DNA of 64,000 nucleotides. Source: an uncultured Bacteroidota bacterium. GTDB lineage: Bacteria; Bacteroidota; Bacteroidia; Bacteroidales; P3. The notes under the pieces were generated by a model that saw nothing but the letters and a program-made list of their open reading frames with translations, was not told the DNA's origin and did not search any database. Every line of letters begins with the position of its first letter. Within the stretch, counting starts at the first letter, position 1. Of the stretch, positions 7,880 to 16,273 are shown piece after piece. The stretch is from contig CACYPU010000009.1 in NCBI GenBank assembly GCA_902776365.1, positions 62,001 to 126,000 on the forward strand, given 5' to 3'. The translations under genes were made by a program, and so were the position numbers.

Positions 7880-8866
7880 ATGGCAATTACCGCTTCACAG
7901 GTTAACGAGCTTCGTAAACTCACCGGCGTCGGCATGATGGACTGCAAGAAAGCCCTCGTCGAGACTGACGGCGACATGCAGAAAGCTATCGAGCTGCTTC
8001 GCCAGAAAGGCCAGAAGATGGCCGCCAAGCGCGCCGACCGCGACGCCAACGAAGGCTGCGTCCTCGCCAAGAGCACCGGCAACTTCGGCGCCCTCATCAT
8101 GGTGAGCTGCGAGACCGACTTCGTCGCCACCAACGCCGGCTTCGTCGACTTCACCAACAGCATCATCGACACCGCCATGGCCCAGCACATCACCACCAAG
8201 GAAGAGGTGCTCAACATGGACCTCAACGGTGCCAAGGTTGCTGACGCCATCACCGACCAGATCGCCAAGATCGGCGAGAAGATCGAGCTGGCTCACTACG
8301 AGGTCATCGAGGCCGAGAAGGTCTATGCTTACGTCCACCCGGGCAACCGTATGGCTTCCATCGTCGGACTGAACAAGGCCGGCTTTGACAATGTCGGTCA
8401 CGACATCGCCATGCAGGTCGTCGCCATGCGTCCCGTGGCCCTCGACGCCGAAAGCGTGCCCCAGGAGATTAAGGACCAGGAGCTCCGCGTGGCCGTCGAA
8501 AAGACCAAAGAGGAACTCATCGGCAAGGCCGTCGACGCCGCCCTCAAGAAAGCCGGCATCAACCCCGCCCACGTCGACAGCGAGGAACACATGGCCTCCA
8601 ACATGGGCAAAGGCTGGATCACCGAGGAGCAGGTCAACCAGGCCCGCGAAATCAAGGAGAAAGTCGCCGCCGAGAAGGCCGCCCAGCTCAGCGAGCAGCA
8701 GATCAACCAGATTGCCAACGGCCGTCTGAACAAGTACTTCCAGGAGAACACCCTCATGGAGCAGGAGTACATCATGGAAGCCAAGGTGAAGGTGAAAGAC
8801 TTCATCGCCAAGGCCGACAAGGATCTGAAGTGCACCGGCTTCAAGCGCCTCGAACTCGGCGCCTAA
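7880..8866 (+). CDS. tsf: Elongation factor Ts
   Basis: 328 residues, normal for Bacteroidota EF-Ts. The N-terminal UBA-like domain has VNELRKLTGVGMMDCKKALV, and the TDFVAT motif that inserts into EF-Tu is present (SCETDFVATN). EF-Ts is the nucleotide exchange factor for EF-Tu. It is the last gene of the rplM-rpsI-rpsB-tsf cluster and is followed within 25 nt by a strong intrinsic terminator. Unlike its two upstream neighbours it shows no deletion. Confidence 0.97.
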   Translation: MAITASQVNELRKLTGVGMMDCKKALVETDGDMQKAIELLRQKGQKMAAKRADRDANEGCVLAKSTGNFGALIMVSCETDFVATNAGFVDFTNSIIDTAMAQHITTKEEVLNMDLNGAKVADAITDQIAKIGEKIELAHYEVIEAEKVYAYVHPGNRMASIVGLNKAGFDNVGHDIAMQVVAMRPVALDAESVPQEIKDQELRVAVEKTKEELIGKAVDAALKKAGINPAHVDSEEHMASNMGKGWITEEQVNQAREIKEKVAAEKAAQLSEQQINQIANGRLNKYFQENTLMEQEYIMEAKVKVKDFIAKADKDLKCTGFKRLELGA

Positions 8867-8886
8867 GCATCGACAACAACATAATG

Positions 8887-8916
8887 AAAGCGGGACCTTA
8901 TGGTCCCGCTTTTTTA
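8887..8916 (+). terminator. Intrinsic terminator after tsf
   Basis: AGCGGGACC (8889-8897) pairs with GGTCCCGCT (8902-8910) around TTAT, followed by a T-run. This is a classic rho-independent terminator ending the ribosomal/tsf operon. Confidence 0.95.
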
Positions 8917-8963
8917 TCCCCACAATCGCCTCACATTTAGTTATTTCAACCTCTGTTTAACCA

Positions 8964-9013
8964 TTGTTTAACCATTGTTTTACCATAACAATGGTAAAAC
9001 AATGGTTAAACAA
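8964..9013. repeat. 23-bp perfect hairpin built from TTTAACCATTG repeats
   Basis: Left arm 8964-8986 and right arm 8991-9013 are perfect reverse complements around the loop AACA. The arms consist of tandem TTTAACCATTG-like 11-mers (a further copy starts near 8955). It lies between tsf and the convergent TonB gene, downstream of the tsf terminator. There is no clear T-run, so a plain terminator explains it poorly. Related TTAACC-type arrays occur at 24504-24540 and 59539-59570. Confidence 0.85.
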
Positions 9014-9051
9014 CTGAGAAACAATAGCAAATTTGCCTCAGTGGACGAAGG

Positions 9052-9876
9052 TTAATCCTCCTTGGGGAGGGTGAACGTGACGGGCAGGTTGAATTGTACA
9101 CGGACGGGTTTGCCGCGCTGCTTGCCGGGGGTCCAGCGGGGCATGGTCTTCACCACGCGGAGGGTTTCTGCACCGCAGCCACCACCGATGTCGCGGAGAA
9201 GGCGGGAATTGGTGATGCTGCCGTCTGCCTCGACAACAAAAGAGACGTAGACCTTGCCACTGATGTTGTTATCGCGGGCCTGCTGCGGATACTGGATGTT
9301 GTCGGCGAGGAATTTGTGCAATGCCTCCATGCCACCGGGAAATTCGGGGTCTTCTTCCACCAGATCGATACTGATAATCGAGGCTTCGCCCTCTATCTCT
9401 TCGTCGGGAATTTCGCCCACCCGGAGATCCTCTTTTGTTCCTTCATATGGCGGAGGAGGAGGTATCTCCATCACGTCTCCGACGACTGTCAACTCACCCA
9501 CCTCGGGAATGTTTATCACCTCGGGACCACGACGTTCGGTGCCGGGAGGGAGCGTGTCGGAGAGACTGTCGACCAGCGAGTCGGATGCCAAACTGCTGTC
9601 GGTGGTCAGTATGGGAGTGGTGTCGCCATTGCCGTTCTGCCCGCCACAAGCGGCCAGGCCCAGGCTGAGGCCCGCCACGGTGGCGGCTTTACCCAGACGA
9701 ATGCGGTCGGCCAAAGAGCGCTCGAGGTAGCGCACCTCGGCCTCGCAGTGCGGACAGGTGCCACGGCAAGGCCCTTCATAGGTACACTCCCGCTGCTCCA
9801 GCGGGATGCCATTCTCCTCGGCGATACGCTTCCGCACTTCCTTCAGTTGCTTGCAGATATTCTTCCCGTGTGTCAT
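9052..9876 (-). CDS. TonB-family energy transducer with cysteine-rich N-terminus
   Basis: 274 residues. Residues 1-50 form an unusual cytoplasmic segment with C31, C37, C41 and C44 (GPCRGTCPHCEAEVRYLER), then a hydrophobic segment with AATVAGLSLGLAACGG, a Pro/Glu-rich periplasmic spacer (PPPPPYEGTKE), and a C-terminal TonB domain (FPGGMEALHKFLADNIQYP, NISGKVYVSFVVEADGSI, ending VRVQFNLPVTFTL). TonB couples the proton-motive force to outer-membrane receptors. The Cys cluster could bind zinc and is shared by several Bacteroidales TonB-like proteins as I recall them. ExbB/ExbD are not nearby. It starts 13 nt upstream of, and probably shares transcription with, nothing on its 5' side; the radical SAM gene precedes it on the same strand, with 12 nt between them. 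Confidence 0.85.
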   Translation of the reverse strand: MTHGKNICKQLKEVRKRIAEENGIPLEQRECTYEGPCRGTCPHCEAEVRYLERSLADRIRLGKAATVAGLSLGLAACGGQNGNGDTTPILTTDSSLASDSLVDSLSDTLPPGTERRGPEVINIPEVGELTVVGDVMEIPPPPPYEGTKEDLRVGEIPDEEIEGEASIISIDLVEEDPEFPGGMEALHKFLADNIQYPQQARDNNISGKVYVSFVVEADGSITNSRLLRDIGGGCGAETLRVVKTMPRWTPGKQRGKPVRVQFNLPVTFTLPKED

Positions 9877-9888
9877 ATTGATATAACG

Positions 9889-10512
9889 CTATTTATCTTG
9901 ATTTTTTGTACGGTAGGTGAAGCGGTCGATGCGGGTGACGCCCATGCTGACGAGGCGCTGGGCGGTGCAGTTGGTGGCGGCCTCATCGTTGTAGTTGGGG
10001 ATGAGGGGGACGCGAACGATAACATGTTCGGGGCCGACAAGAGAGAGCAGGTATTCGAGGTGGTCCCAGACCACCTTGGCATCACCACCGGTATAGGAGC
10101 GGTAAGTGTCGGGGTCGCTCTCCTTGATGTCGACGATAAAATCGCCGATTACCAGGGACGCCTGACGGACAGACTCCTGCGGCACCTGCAGCGCGGTCTC
10201 AGCCGTGAGGTTCCAGCTCTTGCCGCAGAGGGCCTTGAATTCGGTAAGGAAATCGACCCTTAGCAGCGGCTCGCCGCCACCGAAGCAGACGCCGCCACCC
10301 GTGGCGATAAAGTAGAGGTTGTCGATAGAGACACGGTCGTAGAGCTGCTGCGGTGTGTAGCGCGGAAGGCCGTCAGGAGCCTCGAGGCAGCGGTGGTTCA
10401 AGCAATAGCGGCAATGCAGAGAGCAGCCGTGGAAAGCCGCCAGCGTGGTCACTCCCACGCCGTCGACCCCCAGTCGGTGCCTGTCGATTCCGATGAACGG
10501 TACAGCTTCCAT
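9889..10512 (-). CDS. Radical SAM protein, activating-enzyme-like
   Basis: 207 residues with the radical SAM cluster motif C30-x3-C34-x2-C37 (FHGCSLHCRYC) and the SAM-binding GGGEP (CFGGGEPLL). It resembles pyruvate-formate-lyase activating enzymes, with no extra ferredoxin domain, and the C-terminal FTYRTKN is short. The glycyl-radical target is not visible nearby. A longer frame upstream to 10953 runs antisense to mrdA and is rejected; ATG 10512 gives the family start. It is divergent from mrdA with a 75-nt gap and lies just upstream of the TonB gene on the same strand. Confidence 0.83.
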   Translation of the reverse strand: MEAVPFIGIDRHRLGVDGVGVTTLAAFHGCSLHCRYCLNHRCLEAPDGLPRYTPQQLYDRVSIDNLYFIATGGGVCFGGGEPLLRVDFLTEFKALCGKSWNLTAETALQVPQESVRQASLVIGDFIVDIKESDPDTYRSYTGGDAKVVWDHLEYLLSLVGPEHVIVRVPLIPNYNDEAATNCTAQRLVSMGVTRIDRFTYRTKNQDK

Positions 10513-10587
10513 AAATCGGCTGCAAAAATACGAAAAAAAACCGAATCGGCAGCACAATAATTCGCGCTCACCAACGTTTAATGTATT

Positions 10588-12450
10588 ATGTCGAACAAAT
10601 ACGCAGACCGCAGTCACGTGGTGAGGATTATCTTCATCGTTGTTTTCGTCCTCTTTGTGGGGCGCTTGGCGATGCTGCAGCTGTTCAATTCTGAATACAA
10701 AGAGAGAGCCGACCGACAGTCTCTGCTCAATATCACCCAATACCCTGCACGCGGATTTATCTACGACCGCAACGGCAAGCTGCTGGTCCACAACGAGGCC
10801 GTGTATGACTTGATGGTCATTCCGCGCATGGTGGATGACCTCGACACCAACCTCTTCTGCCAATGCCTGGGCATCACCCTCGACGACTTCAACGAGCGCA
10901 TGCAAAAAGCCCGCAAGTACTCTCCTTACACAGGCTCCATCTTCATGAAGCAAATCTCGAAAGAGGAGTATGCCAAGTTTGAGAACAAGATGTTCCGCTT
11001 CAAAGGCTTCTATATCTCGCAGCGCACCTTGCGCATCTACGACCTACCCATCGCCGCGCAGGTGCTGGGCTATGTGGGCGAGGTGAACGACGCCGACCTG
11101 AAGCGCGACTCCTATTATGCCCTAGGCGACTACATAGGAAAAAGCGGGTTGGAGAAAAGCTACGAGGAGGTGCTGCGTGGCATCAAGGGCAAGAAGGTGA
11201 TCCACAGGGATGTCCACAGTCGTGAGATTGGCCCCTACCGCAATGGAATGTTCGACACCCTGCCCATTGAAGGCTGCAACCTCTACACCTCCCTCGATGC
11301 CGACCTGCAGGCCTATGCCGAAGACCTGATGTCCAACAAACGAGGCTGCGTGGTGGCCATCGAACCGTCCACGGGCGAGGTGCTGGCCATGGTGTCGGCG
11401 CCCACCTACAATCCCAACCTGCTGGTAGGACGTATCCGCGGTGCGAACTATGTGATGCTCAACACCGACATCTCCAAACCCATGCTCAACCGTGCCCTCT
11501 TGGGAGAATATCCGCCAGGATCCATCTTCAAAGTGGCACAAGCCATGATAGCCCTCGACTTGGGAGTCATCTCACCCAATACAGGTTTCGCTTGCGACAA
11601 GAGCCTCGTGGGCTGCCACAACCATCCCTCGGCACGTTCCGTGCGCGAGGCCATCAAGATGAGCTGCAACCCCTACTTCTATCAGACGTACAAGCGTGTG
11701 ATACAGCAAGGGAAGTATAAGAACTACAACAAGGATGCCCAATACGGCCTCACCGTATGGCACGATTATATGATGCGCTTCGGCTTCGGACAGAAGCTCG
11801 ACATCGACCTGCCCAAGTCGGGCATGTCCACCGGCAACATCCCCGACACCGCCTACTACAACAACACAAAACGGTGGTACGGAAAAGACCGCTGGAACTT
11901 CCACACCATCCGTTCGAACTCTATCGGTCAGGGCGAGGTGACGGTGGTGCCCATCCAGATGGCCAACCTCGCCGCCATTGTGGCCAACCGTGGCTGGTAC
12001 ATCACCCCACATGTAGTGCGCTTCTATGGCAACGACTCCATACAAGACGAGAAATACAGGATACACCACGAGACTGGCATCGACAAGAAATACTTCGACA
12101 TTGCCGCCGACGGCATGTTCGACGTAGTGCATGTGGCTGGCGGCACAGGGCGCCGTGCCCGCGTCGACGGCCTCGACGTGTGCGGCAAGACCGGCACTGC
12201 CGAGAACTACGGCAACGACCATTCGGTCTTCATCGCCTTCGCACCCAAGGACAATCCGAAGATTGCCCTCGCCGTCTATGTGGAGAACGCACAGGGCGGC
12301 GGCGGCAGCTGGGCAGCACCCATCGCGGGACTGATTATTGAGAAATACCTCAACGGCGAAGTGAAGCGCAAGGATGTGGAGAAGCAATACCGCGAATGCA
12401 ACCCCTGCCAGAAGCTACCGCTCACGAGGAGAGTAAAAAAGAAGAAATAA
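10588..12450 (+). CDS. mrdA: Penicillin-binding protein 2
   Basis: 620 residues with an N-terminal membrane anchor (IIFIVVFVLFVGRLAMLQLF), a dimerisation domain (YPARGFIYDRNGKLLVHNEA) and a transpeptidase domain. Active-site motifs are S312-x-x-K315 (PPGSIFKV, nucleophile Ser312), S359-C-N361 and K534-T-G536 (CGKTGTAEN). It cross-links peptidoglycan during cell elongation together with RodA, encoded 4 nt downstream. mreC and mreD, often just upstream in Bacteroidota, are absent; a divergent radical SAM gene lies there instead. Confidence 0.95.
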   Translation: MSNKYADRSHVVRIIFIVVFVLFVGRLAMLQLFNSEYKERADRQSLLNITQYPARGFIYDRNGKLLVHNEAVYDLMVIPRMVDDLDTNLFCQCLGITLDDFNERMQKARKYSPYTGSIFMKQISKEEYAKFENKMFRFKGFYISQRTLRIYDLPIAAQVLGYVGEVNDADLKRDSYYALGDYIGKSGLEKSYEEVLRGIKGKKVIHRDVHSREIGPYRNGMFDTLPIEGCNLYTSLDADLQAYAEDLMSNKRGCVVAIEPSTGEVLAMVSAPTYNPNLLVGRIRGANYVMLNTDISKPMLNRALLGEYPPGSIFKVAQAMIALDLGVISPNTGFACDKSLVGCHNHPSARSVREAIKMSCNPYFYQTYKRVIQQGKYKNYNKDAQYGLTVWHDYMMRFGFGQKLDIDLPKSGMSTGNIPDTAYYNNTKRWYGKDRWNFHTIRSNSIGQGEVTVVPIQMANLAAIVANRGWYITPHVVRFYGNDSIQDEKYRIHHETGIDKKYFDIAADGMFDVVHVAGGTGRRARVDGLDVCGKTGTAENYGNDHSVFIAFAPKDNPKIALAVYVENAQGGGGSWAAPIAGLIIEKYLNGEVKRKDVEKQYRECNPCQKLPLTRRVKKKK

Positions 12451-12454
12451 AAGA

Positions 12455-13711
12455 ATGTATCAAGAGAAACTGAAATACGACTGGCTCACCATCGGGCTCT
12501 ACTTCGCCATCATGCTCTTCGGATGGATTAATATCTATGCGGCGGGCTACAGCGAGGAGCATGCCAAAGTATTCGATTTCTCGGTGCAGCACGGCAAGCA
12601 AATCATCTGGATGGGTGTTTCCTTGCTGCTTGCCGCCGTGATTATCCTCACCGAGCCACGCGTCTTCTCCAATACAGCCTACGCCATCTACGGCATTGTC
12701 TTGGGACTACTGATACTCACGCTCTTCCTGGCCGTTACCGTCAATGGGGGCAAATCGTGGATTGATTTAGGATTCTTCCGTTTCCAGCCTTCCGAATTCG
12801 CCAAGTTCGCTACGGCGCTGGCCGTGGCCAAATACATGTCGGCCATCGACATCGACATGAAAAACCTGCGCACCAAGATGGTGGTGGCTGCCCTCATCGC
12901 CATTCCGGCAGCGCTCATCTTCCTTCAGCACGACACCGGTTCGGCGCTCGTCTTCATCGGATTCATCCTCCCTCTCTACCGCGAAGGTCTCTCAGGCAAA
13001 TTCCTCATCATCGGAGTCACAGCCATTGTCCTTTTTGTCCTGGCTCTGCTGGTCGACAAGTTCATCCTCCTCGGCGCCCTTGCCGCCATCGCTGTGCTCT
13101 ACCTCTTCGTGTGGCTTAACAAGCGTACCTCGCGCGACTACTGGCACACCATTGCCGTTGTGGCCTGCTGTGCCCTATTTGTCTTCTCGGTCGACTTCGT
13201 CTTCAACTCTGTCCTCGAATCCCACCAGCGCGAGCGTATCGACGTGCTCCTCGGCAAGAGCGACGACACCAAGGGTTCGGGCTACAACGTCGACCAGTCA
13301 AAACTTGCCATCGGCTCCGGCGGCTTCATTGGCAAGGGGTTCCTCAACGGCACCCTCACCAAGGCCGACTTTGTCCCTGAGCAGGAGACCGACTTCATTT
13401 TCTGCACCGTAGGCGAAGAATGGGGATTTGTCGGCTGTGTGGCGCTCCTCGTACTGTATACCCTTCTGCTGCAACGTCTCATCGTCATGGCCGAGCGGCA
13501 GCGTTCCACCTTCGCGCGCGTCTATGGATATGCCGTGGCCAGCATTCTCTTTATCCACCTCTTTGTCAACGTAGGCATGGTGCTGGGACTCGTTCCCGTC
13601 ATCGGCATACCCCTGCCCTTCTTCAGCTACGGAGGGTCATCGCTGCTTGCCTTCACCATCCTCCTGTTCATATTCATCCGCCAGGATGCCTCGAAAAACC
13701 AATTATTGTAA
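12455..13711 (+). CDS. rodA: Rod shape-determining protein RodA (SEDS glycosyltransferase)
   Basis: 418 residues with about ten hydrophobic segments. SEDS hallmarks are present: [20 protein letters not shown] near the middle, [14 protein letters not shown], and the C-terminal [15 protein letters not shown]. It polymerises lipid II into glycan strands and works with PBP2, which is encoded immediately upstream. The stop overlaps the clpX start region by about one base. Confidence 0.95.
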   Translation: MYQEKLKYDWLTIGLYFAIMLFGWINIYAAGYSEEHAKVFDFSVQHGKQIIWMGVSLLLAAVIILTEPRVFSNTAYAIYGIVLGLLILTLFLAVTVNGGKSWIDLGFFRFQPSEFAKFATALAVAKYMSAIDIDMKNLRTKMVVAALIAIPAALIFLQHDTGSALVFIGFILPLYREGLSGKFLIIGVTAIVLFVLALLVDKFILLGALAAIAVLYLFVWLNKRTSRDYWHTIAVVACCALFVFSVDFVFNSVLESHQRERIDVLLGKSDDTKGSGYNVDQSKLAIGSGGFIGKGFLNGTLTKADFVPEQETDFIFCTVGEEWGFVGCVALLVLYTLLLQRLIVMAERQRSTFARVYGYAVASILFIHLFVNVGMVLGLVPVIGIPLPFFSYGGSSLLAFTILLFIFIRQDASKNQLL

Positions 13712-13712
13712 G

Positions 13713-14936
13713 ATGCCCAAGAAACCCCAAAACGAAGAACATTGCTCCTTCTGCGGCCGTCCCGCCTCGCAGGCCGGTATGCTGCTGGCAGGCCTCAATG
13801 GCTATATCTGCCAAGATTGCTCTTCCCAGGCTGAGAAGATTTTCAAAGAGCAAGGTTTGCAAACGCAGAACACGAAATTCGAAATACAGAAGTCGGACAT
13901 CCCTGTGCCGGCCGACATCAAGGCCTTCCTCGACCAATATGTCATCGGGCAAGAGTCTGCCAAGCGCGTCCTCTCCGTAGCCGTCTACAATCACTATAAA
14001 AGACTGAAATATAATGCCGAGCATGGTGACAAGAATGACGTAGAGATTGAGAAATCGAACATCATCCTCGTCGGTGAGACCGGCACCGGCAAGACCCTCC
14101 TGGCCCGCACCATCGCCCGACTGCTCAAGGTCCCCTTCTGTATCGCCGATGCCACCACGCTGACCGAGGCCGGATATGTGGGCGACGACGTGGAGAATGT
14201 CCTCGTGCGCTTGCTACAAGCCGCCAACTACGATGTCAACGCTTGCCAACGTGGCATTGTCTTTATCGACGAAATCGACAAGATCTCGCGCAAGAGCGAG
14301 AACACCTCTATCACCCGCGACGTCAGTGGCGAGGGTGTGCAGCAAGCCCTGCTGAAACTCCTCGAGGGCGCCCTCGTCTCGGTGCCTCCCGAGGGTGGAC
14401 GCAAACATCCTGAGCAGAAACTCATCACCATCGACACCCGCAACATCCTCTTCATCTGCGGCGGCGCCTTCGACGGCATCGAGCGAACCATCGCCTCGCG
14501 TCTCAACAGCAATGTCATAGGCTTCAAAGGCGACGAGACGCGGCAGGAACTCGACCGCGACAACATGCTACAGTACGTGCAGCCCATGGACATCAAGAAA
14601 TTCGGCCTCATTCCCGAACTTGTGGGGCGCTTCCCGGTGCTCACCGCCTTGCAGCCGCTGGACCGCGACGCCCTGCGCCGCATCCTCGTCGAGCCCAAGA
14701 ACGCCCTCGTCAAGCAGTATCAGGAACTCTTCCGCATGGACGACGTCACCCTCGAGTTCGCCCCCGAGACCCTCGACCTCATCGTCGAACGTGCCGTGAA
14801 ATATCACCTCGGTGCCCGAGGCCTACGTTCCATCATGGAGAACATCATGAACGACCTCATGTTCGACCTCCCGTCGCAGCCCAAGGGTTCCACCTTCACC
14901 ATCACTCCCGAAATCGCAAACAAGAAACTGATATGA
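13713..14936 (+). CDS. clpX: ATP-dependent Clp protease ATP-binding subunit ClpX
   Basis: 407 residues. The N-terminal zinc-binding domain has C11, C14, C33 and C36 (CSFCGRP, YICQDC). Walker A is GETGTGKT at residues 121-128, Walker B is IVFIDEIDK, and the sensor/pore regions ([29 protein letters not shown]) are typical. ClpX unfolds proteins for ClpP. The frame is open from 13647 inside rodA, but ATG 13713 gives the ClpX N-terminus. The only gap to rodA is one base; clpP is not in the window. The 3' end overlaps cobB by 4 nt (ATGA). Confidence 0.96.
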   Translation: MPKKPQNEEHCSFCGRPASQAGMLLAGLNGYICQDCSSQAEKIFKEQGLQTQNTKFEIQKSDIPVPADIKAFLDQYVIGQESAKRVLSVAVYNHYKRLKYNAEHGDKNDVEIEKSNIILVGETGTGKTLLARTIARLLKVPFCIADATTLTEAGYVGDDVENVLVRLLQAANYDVNACQRGIVFIDEIDKISRKSENTSITRDVSGEGVQQALLKLLEGALVSVPPEGGRKHPEQKLITIDTRNILFICGGAFDGIERTIASRLNSNVIGFKGDETRQELDRDNMLQYVQPMDIKKFGLIPELVGRFPVLTALQPLDRDALRRILVEPKNALVKQYQELFRMDDVTLEFAPETLDLIVERAVKYHLGARGLRSIMENIMNDLMFDLPSQPKGSTFTITPEIANKKLI

Positions 14937-15610
14937 AAAAAATCGTAGTATTGACTGGTGCCGGCATCAGTGCCGAAAGCGGCATCTCCACCTTCCGCGA
15001 CAGCGACGGCTTGTGGGAGCACTACCGCGTGGAAGACGTGGCCACCCATGAGGCCTACGAGCGCAATCCCGAACTGGTGCTCAACTTCTACAACGAACGC
15101 CGCCGCCAGCTTTTCCTGGCGCAGCCTAATGAGGCCCATCGACAGCTGGTACGCCTCGAAGAGAAATACGACGTGCGCATCGTCTCCCAGAACATCGACG
15201 ACCTGCACGAACGTGCCGGCTCCACACATGTGCTGCACCTCCATGGCGAGCTCACCAAAGGACGCTCCGACCGCAACCCCGACCTCATCGTCGAGGTGGG
15301 CGACAAAGATATCGTGCTGGGCGACAAAGCCCCCGACGGCACCCAGTTGCGTCCCCATATCGTGTGGTTCGGCGAAGCGGTGCCCAACATCGAGCCCGCG
15401 GCTGCACTCTGCGAGGAGGCCGACATTTTCATCGTCGTCGGCACCTCCATGGCAGTCTACCCTGCCGCCGGACTTATCCACTACGTGCGCCGCGGCGTGC
15501 CCTGCTACGTCGTCGACCCCAAAGAGGTACCCGTCAGCCACCCCGTGACATTCATCAAGGAGGTGGCCACCAAAGGCGTCACACAACTTGTCAACGAATT
15601 AATGAAATAA
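14933..15610 (+). CDS. cobB: NAD-dependent protein deacylase, sirtuin family
   Basis: 225 residues. The NAD-binding [15 protein letters not shown] motif is at residues 9-23, [11 protein letters not shown] is the sirtuin ribose-binding motif, and LHLHGEL supplies the catalytic His. The zinc-binding cysteines of most sirtuins are not evident in the stretch after LHLHGEL, as in class III/U-type short bacterial sirtuins. It removes acetyl or succinyl groups from lysines using NAD. The ATGA overlap with clpX suggests coupling. Confidence 0.92.
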   Translation: MKKIVVLTGAGISAESGISTFRDSDGLWEHYRVEDVATHEAYERNPELVLNFYNERRRQLFLAQPNEAHRQLVRLEEKYDVRIVSQNIDDLHERAGSTHVLHLHGELTKGRSDRNPDLIVEVGDKDIVLGDKAPDGTQLRPHIVWFGEAVPNIEPAAALCEEADIFIVVGTSMAVYPAAGLIHYVRRGVPCYVVDPKEVPVSHPVTFIKEVATKGVTQLVNELMK

Positions 15611-15622
15611 TACCGCAACAAT

Positions 15623-16162
15623 ATGCAAACAACATTTCTCCTCATACTCTTTGTAGTCAGCATCCTGAGCGCCATCGCCATCACAGGATGGATTCTTTTC
15701 CTGCTGGTGAGACGTTATTTCGACAACCAGCAGAAAGAGCGACTGCTGCAGATGAAAATCGACGAACGCCGCGAGACCCTCAAGGTGGTCACCCCCATCC
15801 GTCTGCAGGCCTACGAGCGCATGGCCCTCTTCCTCGAGCGCATCAGTCCCGACAGCCTCGTGCTGCGTTGCTGGCAGCCTGGCATGGACCTCAAGTTGCT
15901 CCAGGGCGTGATGACCAAGAACATCCGTGACGAGTGGGAGCACAACCTCTCCCAGCAGGTCTACATCGACGCTGCCACCTGGGCCATCATCCGCGAAGCC
16001 AAGGACGAGATGATTAACCTCGTCAACTCCAGCGCCGTCACCCTCACCGATACAGACGACCCCACACGCCTGGCGGCCTCCATCTTCGCCTCAGCAGCTC
16101 AACAACGGCCTACCGACCGCGCCCTCGAAACCCTGCACAAGGAAATCAACGAACTCTTCTAA
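15623..16162 (+). CDS. Conserved small membrane-anchored protein (DUF7935-like)
   Basis: 179 residues. One N-terminal transmembrane helix (FLLILFVVSILSAIAITGWI) is followed by a basic/charged helical region (DNQQKERLLQMKIDERRETL) and a soluble domain with RLQAYERMALFLERISPDSL. I recognise the type as a conserved Bacteroidota protein of unknown function; the DUF number is from memory. It lies 12 nt after cobB and precedes an Ig-like lipoprotein gene, separated by a short-repeat array. No catalytic motif is visible. Confidence 0.8.
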   Translation: MQTTFLLILFVVSILSAIAITGWILFLLVRRYFDNQQKERLLQMKIDERRETLKVVTPIRLQAYERMALFLERISPDSLVLRCWQPGMDLKLLQGVMTKNIRDEWEHNLSQQVYIDAATWAIIREAKDEMINLVNSSAVTLTDTDDPTRLAASIFASAAQQRPTDRALETLHKEINELF

Positions 16163-16167
16163 AACAA

Positions 16168-16212
16168 GGGAGTGAAAAGGAGTGAGAGGGAGTGAAAGGA
16201 AGTGAAAGGACA
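16168..16212. repeat. Short tandem array, 10-bp unit GGGAGTGAAA (left arm)
   Basis: About four units of GGAGTGAAAR spaced 9-10 bp, ending GGACAAT, directly after the stop of the 15623-16162 gene. It is the inverted counterpart of the array at 16295-16345, so the two arms could pair across an 80-nt spacer. Confidence 0.9.
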
Positions 16213-16273
16213 ATAGCACCAGCATACAACAAGCATACCGCAAATGCAAAAAAAACAATATAACAAAAAAAGG

